Part shown: piece after piece, positions 63,073 through 64,000 of the stretch
Layout: every line of letters begins with the position of its first letter
Numbering within the stretch: the stretch's first letter is position 1
NCBI RefSeq assembly: GCF_037975245.1
Contig: NC_092569.1
Coordinates: 21,852,168-21,916,167, forward strand
DNA from: Apostichopus japonicus
Lineage: Eukaryota > Echinodermata > Holothuroidea > Aspidochirotida > Stichopodidae
DNA: 64,000 nt
Reading direction: 5' to 3'
Translations under genes and position numbers: made by a program
The notes under the pieces: generated by a model
Databases searched by the model: none
What the model was told of the DNA's origin: nothing
Seen by the model: the letters and a program-made list of their open reading frames with translations, nothing else

Positions 63073-64000
63073 TGGTGTCCGGGTGGACCGAAAGAAATGT
63101 AAAGTATACAAGACCAAAGATAACATTTTTCATGGGCTAGTATTTAGTTCTTGACATAAGTTCCTCATTAGTCATTTCATTTCTTCTTCTTTTCTTTTGT
63201 ATTCTTTTCAGGATTTATTGTTCACACTTTAATTAAACCTCAGACGTCGATCAAAACGTAGGTATAAAATGGGAAAGAACTTTAGGATCGAATGAAAATA
63301 TAATAAGATACATATTTATCATGTAGATTTGACATCATTGTTTTCAGAGCAATATATTTAATCGATATTTTTCATCACTTTGACATAGATTACTAAATTT
63401 TATGCAATAAACAAATACATAAGCAACAGATGGATTTCATATTTAGCGACATGATTTTCAGGTTCTGTATTTTGTTCAACCCACGTTTTACTGAGTGCAG
63501 GGTGCAGCTGTGGTCACCTACATCGTCAGACCGAGATAATACATTTCAGTTTTTTTCTTCTCATGCATTTGTCAGTGTCGACGACCATTCGCAAAGGTTC
63601 ACTCACCTACCAAAACAAATCGGAAAATTTAAAATCAACCACCTCCCTCTTGCCCCCTCCCCACATACAAATCTTTGAAATCCTGACTTTAATACCAGTC
63701 ATAAATGGAACCTGAATTGTTATTTTACGGATTAGTATTGTAGATGGGTAGATACTAAGTATATGTTCAATTCTTTTAATTTCCTACTTCAACTTGATTG
63801 TTCCTTTGATTTTAATAATAGGTCAGAAGCCAATCCTCAGGGCAAATTGATAACGACAGCGTTTTCTCATTTAAAAAAGTGGTCAACATATACCTCGAAT
63901 TCGACTTGCAGCAATAGAGCTAGTTACAATAAAGGATTGGTTACTTATATCATTTGTAATCTTCTTCAATACTTAAAAGTGGCACAGGATTGATAACTGG
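63073..64000. repeat. Second copy of the gene A 3' flank
   Basis: Matches 3194-4090 (for example GTGTCCGGGTGGA, then CGAGATAATACATTTCAGTT and GATAACTGG at the end). In gene A the terminal SRCR exon follows about 110 bp later, so a third minus-strand paralogue probably ends just beyond the window. Confidence 0.75.

Overview
The window is AT-rich metazoan DNA with spliced genes, GT-AG introns, long (TA)n microsatellites, tRNA-like short repeats and several transposon classes. Large families of scavenger receptor cysteine-rich (SRCR) domains together with fibrinogen-related domains (FReD) suggest a marine invertebrate deuterostome such as an echinoderm or amphioxus; I cannot fix the species. All gene models were built by eye from splice sites, exon phases and protein motifs.

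The window is dominated by two tandem, same-orientation paralogous genes on the minus strand. Gene A runs from a start codon at 32335 to a stop at 4200. Its order is a signal-peptide-like exon, a 37-nt mini-exon, two FReD exons encoding a C-terminally truncated FReD, then 14 single-exon SRCR domains. Every internal SRCR exon is exactly 306 nt, starts and ends in phase 1, and carries six cysteines. The exon lengths sum to 4863 nt, i.e. 1620 residues plus stop. No transmembrane segment is seen, so a secreted multivalent pattern-recognition protein is the likely product. Gene B (61763 to 40770) is collinear exon by exon but has 13 SRCR exons, lacks the A-S13 equivalent, has a one-base deletion in exon S7, a mosaic exon S10, and an S11 domain missing one disulfide pair. 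A relic SRCR exon lies at 37.5 kb. The last 0.9 kb matches the 3' flank of gene A, which suggests a third copy beyond the right edge.

Mobile DNA has inserted since the A/B duplication. Gene A holds an apparently intact 9.5-kb Ty3/gypsy LTR retrotransposon (10409-19881) with a PNMA-like Gag, a putative -1 frameshift site and almost identical LTRs. Next to it is a 139-bp tRNA-like unit carrying a complete hammerhead ribozyme core on the minus strand (20038-20080). A tRNA-derived SINE lies at 8.5-8.76 kb. Gene B holds an intact L2/CR1-type LINE (about 57.07-60.73 kb) and a 1.5-kb hAT-like element with a perfect 8-bp target duplication. Between the genes, at 33.56-36.37 kb, is an element with about 265-bp inverted repeats enclosing a degenerate gene for a PIN-like nuclease with a cysteine-rich tail.

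The most unusual items are the tRNA-plus-hammerhead unit, the inverted-repeat PIN-like element, the truncated FReD joined to SRCR arrays, and the exon mosaicism between the paralogues. The remaining space is introns, microsatellites and intergenic DNA in which I see no supported genes.
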